Assembly (NCBI GenBank): GCA_900546495.1
Contig: URDN01000074.1
Span: 1 to 6,080 of the forward strand
DNA length: 6,080 nucleotides
Source of the DNA: an uncultured Lachnospiraceae bacterium
GTDB taxonomy: Bacteria > Bacillota > Clostridia > Lachnospirales > Lachnospiraceae
Direction of reading: 5' to 3'
Part shown: in pieces, positions 5,995-6,080 of the stretch
Layout: every line of letters begins with the position of its first letter
Numbering within the stretch: position 1 is the stretch's first letter
Translations under genes and position numbers: made by a program
Notes under the pieces: model-generated
Databases searched by the model: none
What the model was told of the DNA's origin: nothing
The model's input: the letters and a program-made list of their open reading frames with translations, nothing else

Positions 5995-6023
5995 TTTTTT
6001 CTCTGTCCTCTTGACGGGGAGCA
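5995..6023 (-). repeat. Right terminal inverted repeat (IRR)
   Basis: The right end finishes GGGAGCA and is the imperfect inverse of 4307-4335. Its mismatched middle contains TTGACG (6011-6016) on the plus strand, pointing out of the element. Confidence 0.85.
6011..6016 (+). promoter_or_regulatory. Outward -35 box (TTGACG), half of a junction promoter
   Basis: TTGACG matches the -35 consensus at five of six positions and points outward. At the present site no good -10 box lies at the right distance. If the IS ends were joined with a 3-nt spacer, TTTATG (4314-4319) would be 17 nt away, or TATGAG (4316-4321) 19 nt away. This makes a promoter for orfA only in the circle, as known for IS911 and IS2. 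Confidence 0.55.
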
Positions 6024-6035
6024 GTTCAGAAAAGG

Positions 6036-6052
6036 TTTCCTGCTTTTCTTTT
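6036..6052 (+). terminator. Right arm and T-tract of a terminator split by the IS
   Basis: TTTCCTGCTT (6036-6045) is the exact complement of the arm at 4285-4294, and TTCTTTT follows. The loop remnant ending AAAAGG (6030-6035) matches the loop end of the intact terminator at 3574-3607. The sequence after the T-tract (CCCAAAATGA) also resembles the CCCAAATTGA found after that terminator, so the two are probably copies of one repeat. Confidence 0.65.
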
Positions 6053-6080
6053 ACCCAAAATGAGGTGGCAAACCACCACC

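Larger units (their letters stand above)
4307..6023 (+). mobile_element. Complete IS3-family insertion sequence (1717 bp)
   Basis: The element is bounded by imperfect inverted repeats that begin TGCTCCC on the left and end GGGAGCA on the right. It encodes orfA and, in the -1 frame, orfB with an intact DDE transposase core. Two-ORF layout, TG...CA ends, an A-rich slippery site before the end of orfA and DD(35)E spacing together define the IS3 family. The HTH-rich orfA is most like the IS150-type subgroup. No obvious target duplication is present: the left flank ends ATGATA and the right flank starts GTTCAG. Both reading frames and both ends look intact, so the copy may be active. The subgroup is inference; a name would need ISfinder. 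Confidence 0.9.

Noticed and set aside
6051..6080. Possible minus-strand gene end at the right edge (reads GGGLPPHFG and then a stop)
   Set aside because: Only nine codons are visible, too few to support a gene. The GGTGG/CCACC hairpin at 6064-6077 explains part of the pattern equally well.
1..6080. CRISPR arrays, tRNA or rRNA genes
   Set aside because: No regularly spaced short repeats, cloverleaf-like sequences or rRNA motifs were seen on either strand.

Overview
The window looks like the chromosome, or an accessory island, of a low-to-moderate GC Gram-positive anaerobe, probably a gut Clostridia relative (Oscillospiraceae or Lachnospiraceae type). The grounds are strong GGAGG-type ribosome binding sites, TATAAT promoters, U-tailed hairpin terminators and the style of the proteins. 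This is inference, because no marker gene is present.

Layout: positions 1-120 hold no supportable gene. Positions 122-4261 carry four plus-strand genes for proteins I cannot name. Two are small two-helix membrane proteins (232-720 and 3821-4261) that look like diverged paralogues. Each has its own promoter, and the two promoters lie in 31-nt blocks that differ at one base. Between them are a small soluble protein resembling a bacterial PH-like family (962-1273) and a 696-residue polytopic membrane protein (1407-3497). The soluble gene is cut by an in-frame TAA, with 22 more family-like codons still readable behind it. The large protein has a zinc-ribbon-like insert, a possible PH-like insert, and a C-terminal outside domain resembling the outside domain of the two small proteins. 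The set looks like an accessory cluster of related envelope proteins. An immunity or envelope-sensing role is possible but not shown.

Positions 4307-6023 are a complete IS3-family insertion sequence of 1717 bp. It has imperfect 29-bp terminal inverted repeats, an orfA with three helix-turn-helix units, an A AAA AAA frameshift site, and an orfB with an intact DD(35)E triad. Its left end has an elegant layout. The left inverted repeat pairs with an inverted copy of itself that contains the orfA ribosome binding site. A TTGACG box in the right repeat and a TATGAG or TTTATG box in the left repeat would form a promoter only when the ends are joined in a circle. That transcript would start beyond the 5' arm of the hairpin and leave the ribosome binding site free.

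The IS sits between the two arms of what looks like a rho-independent terminator: AAGCAGGAAA just left of the element, and TTTCCTGCTT plus a T-rich tract just right of it. The insertion therefore appears to have split the terminator of the 3821-4261 gene. A close relative of that terminator, intact, follows the 696-residue gene. No target duplication is visible.
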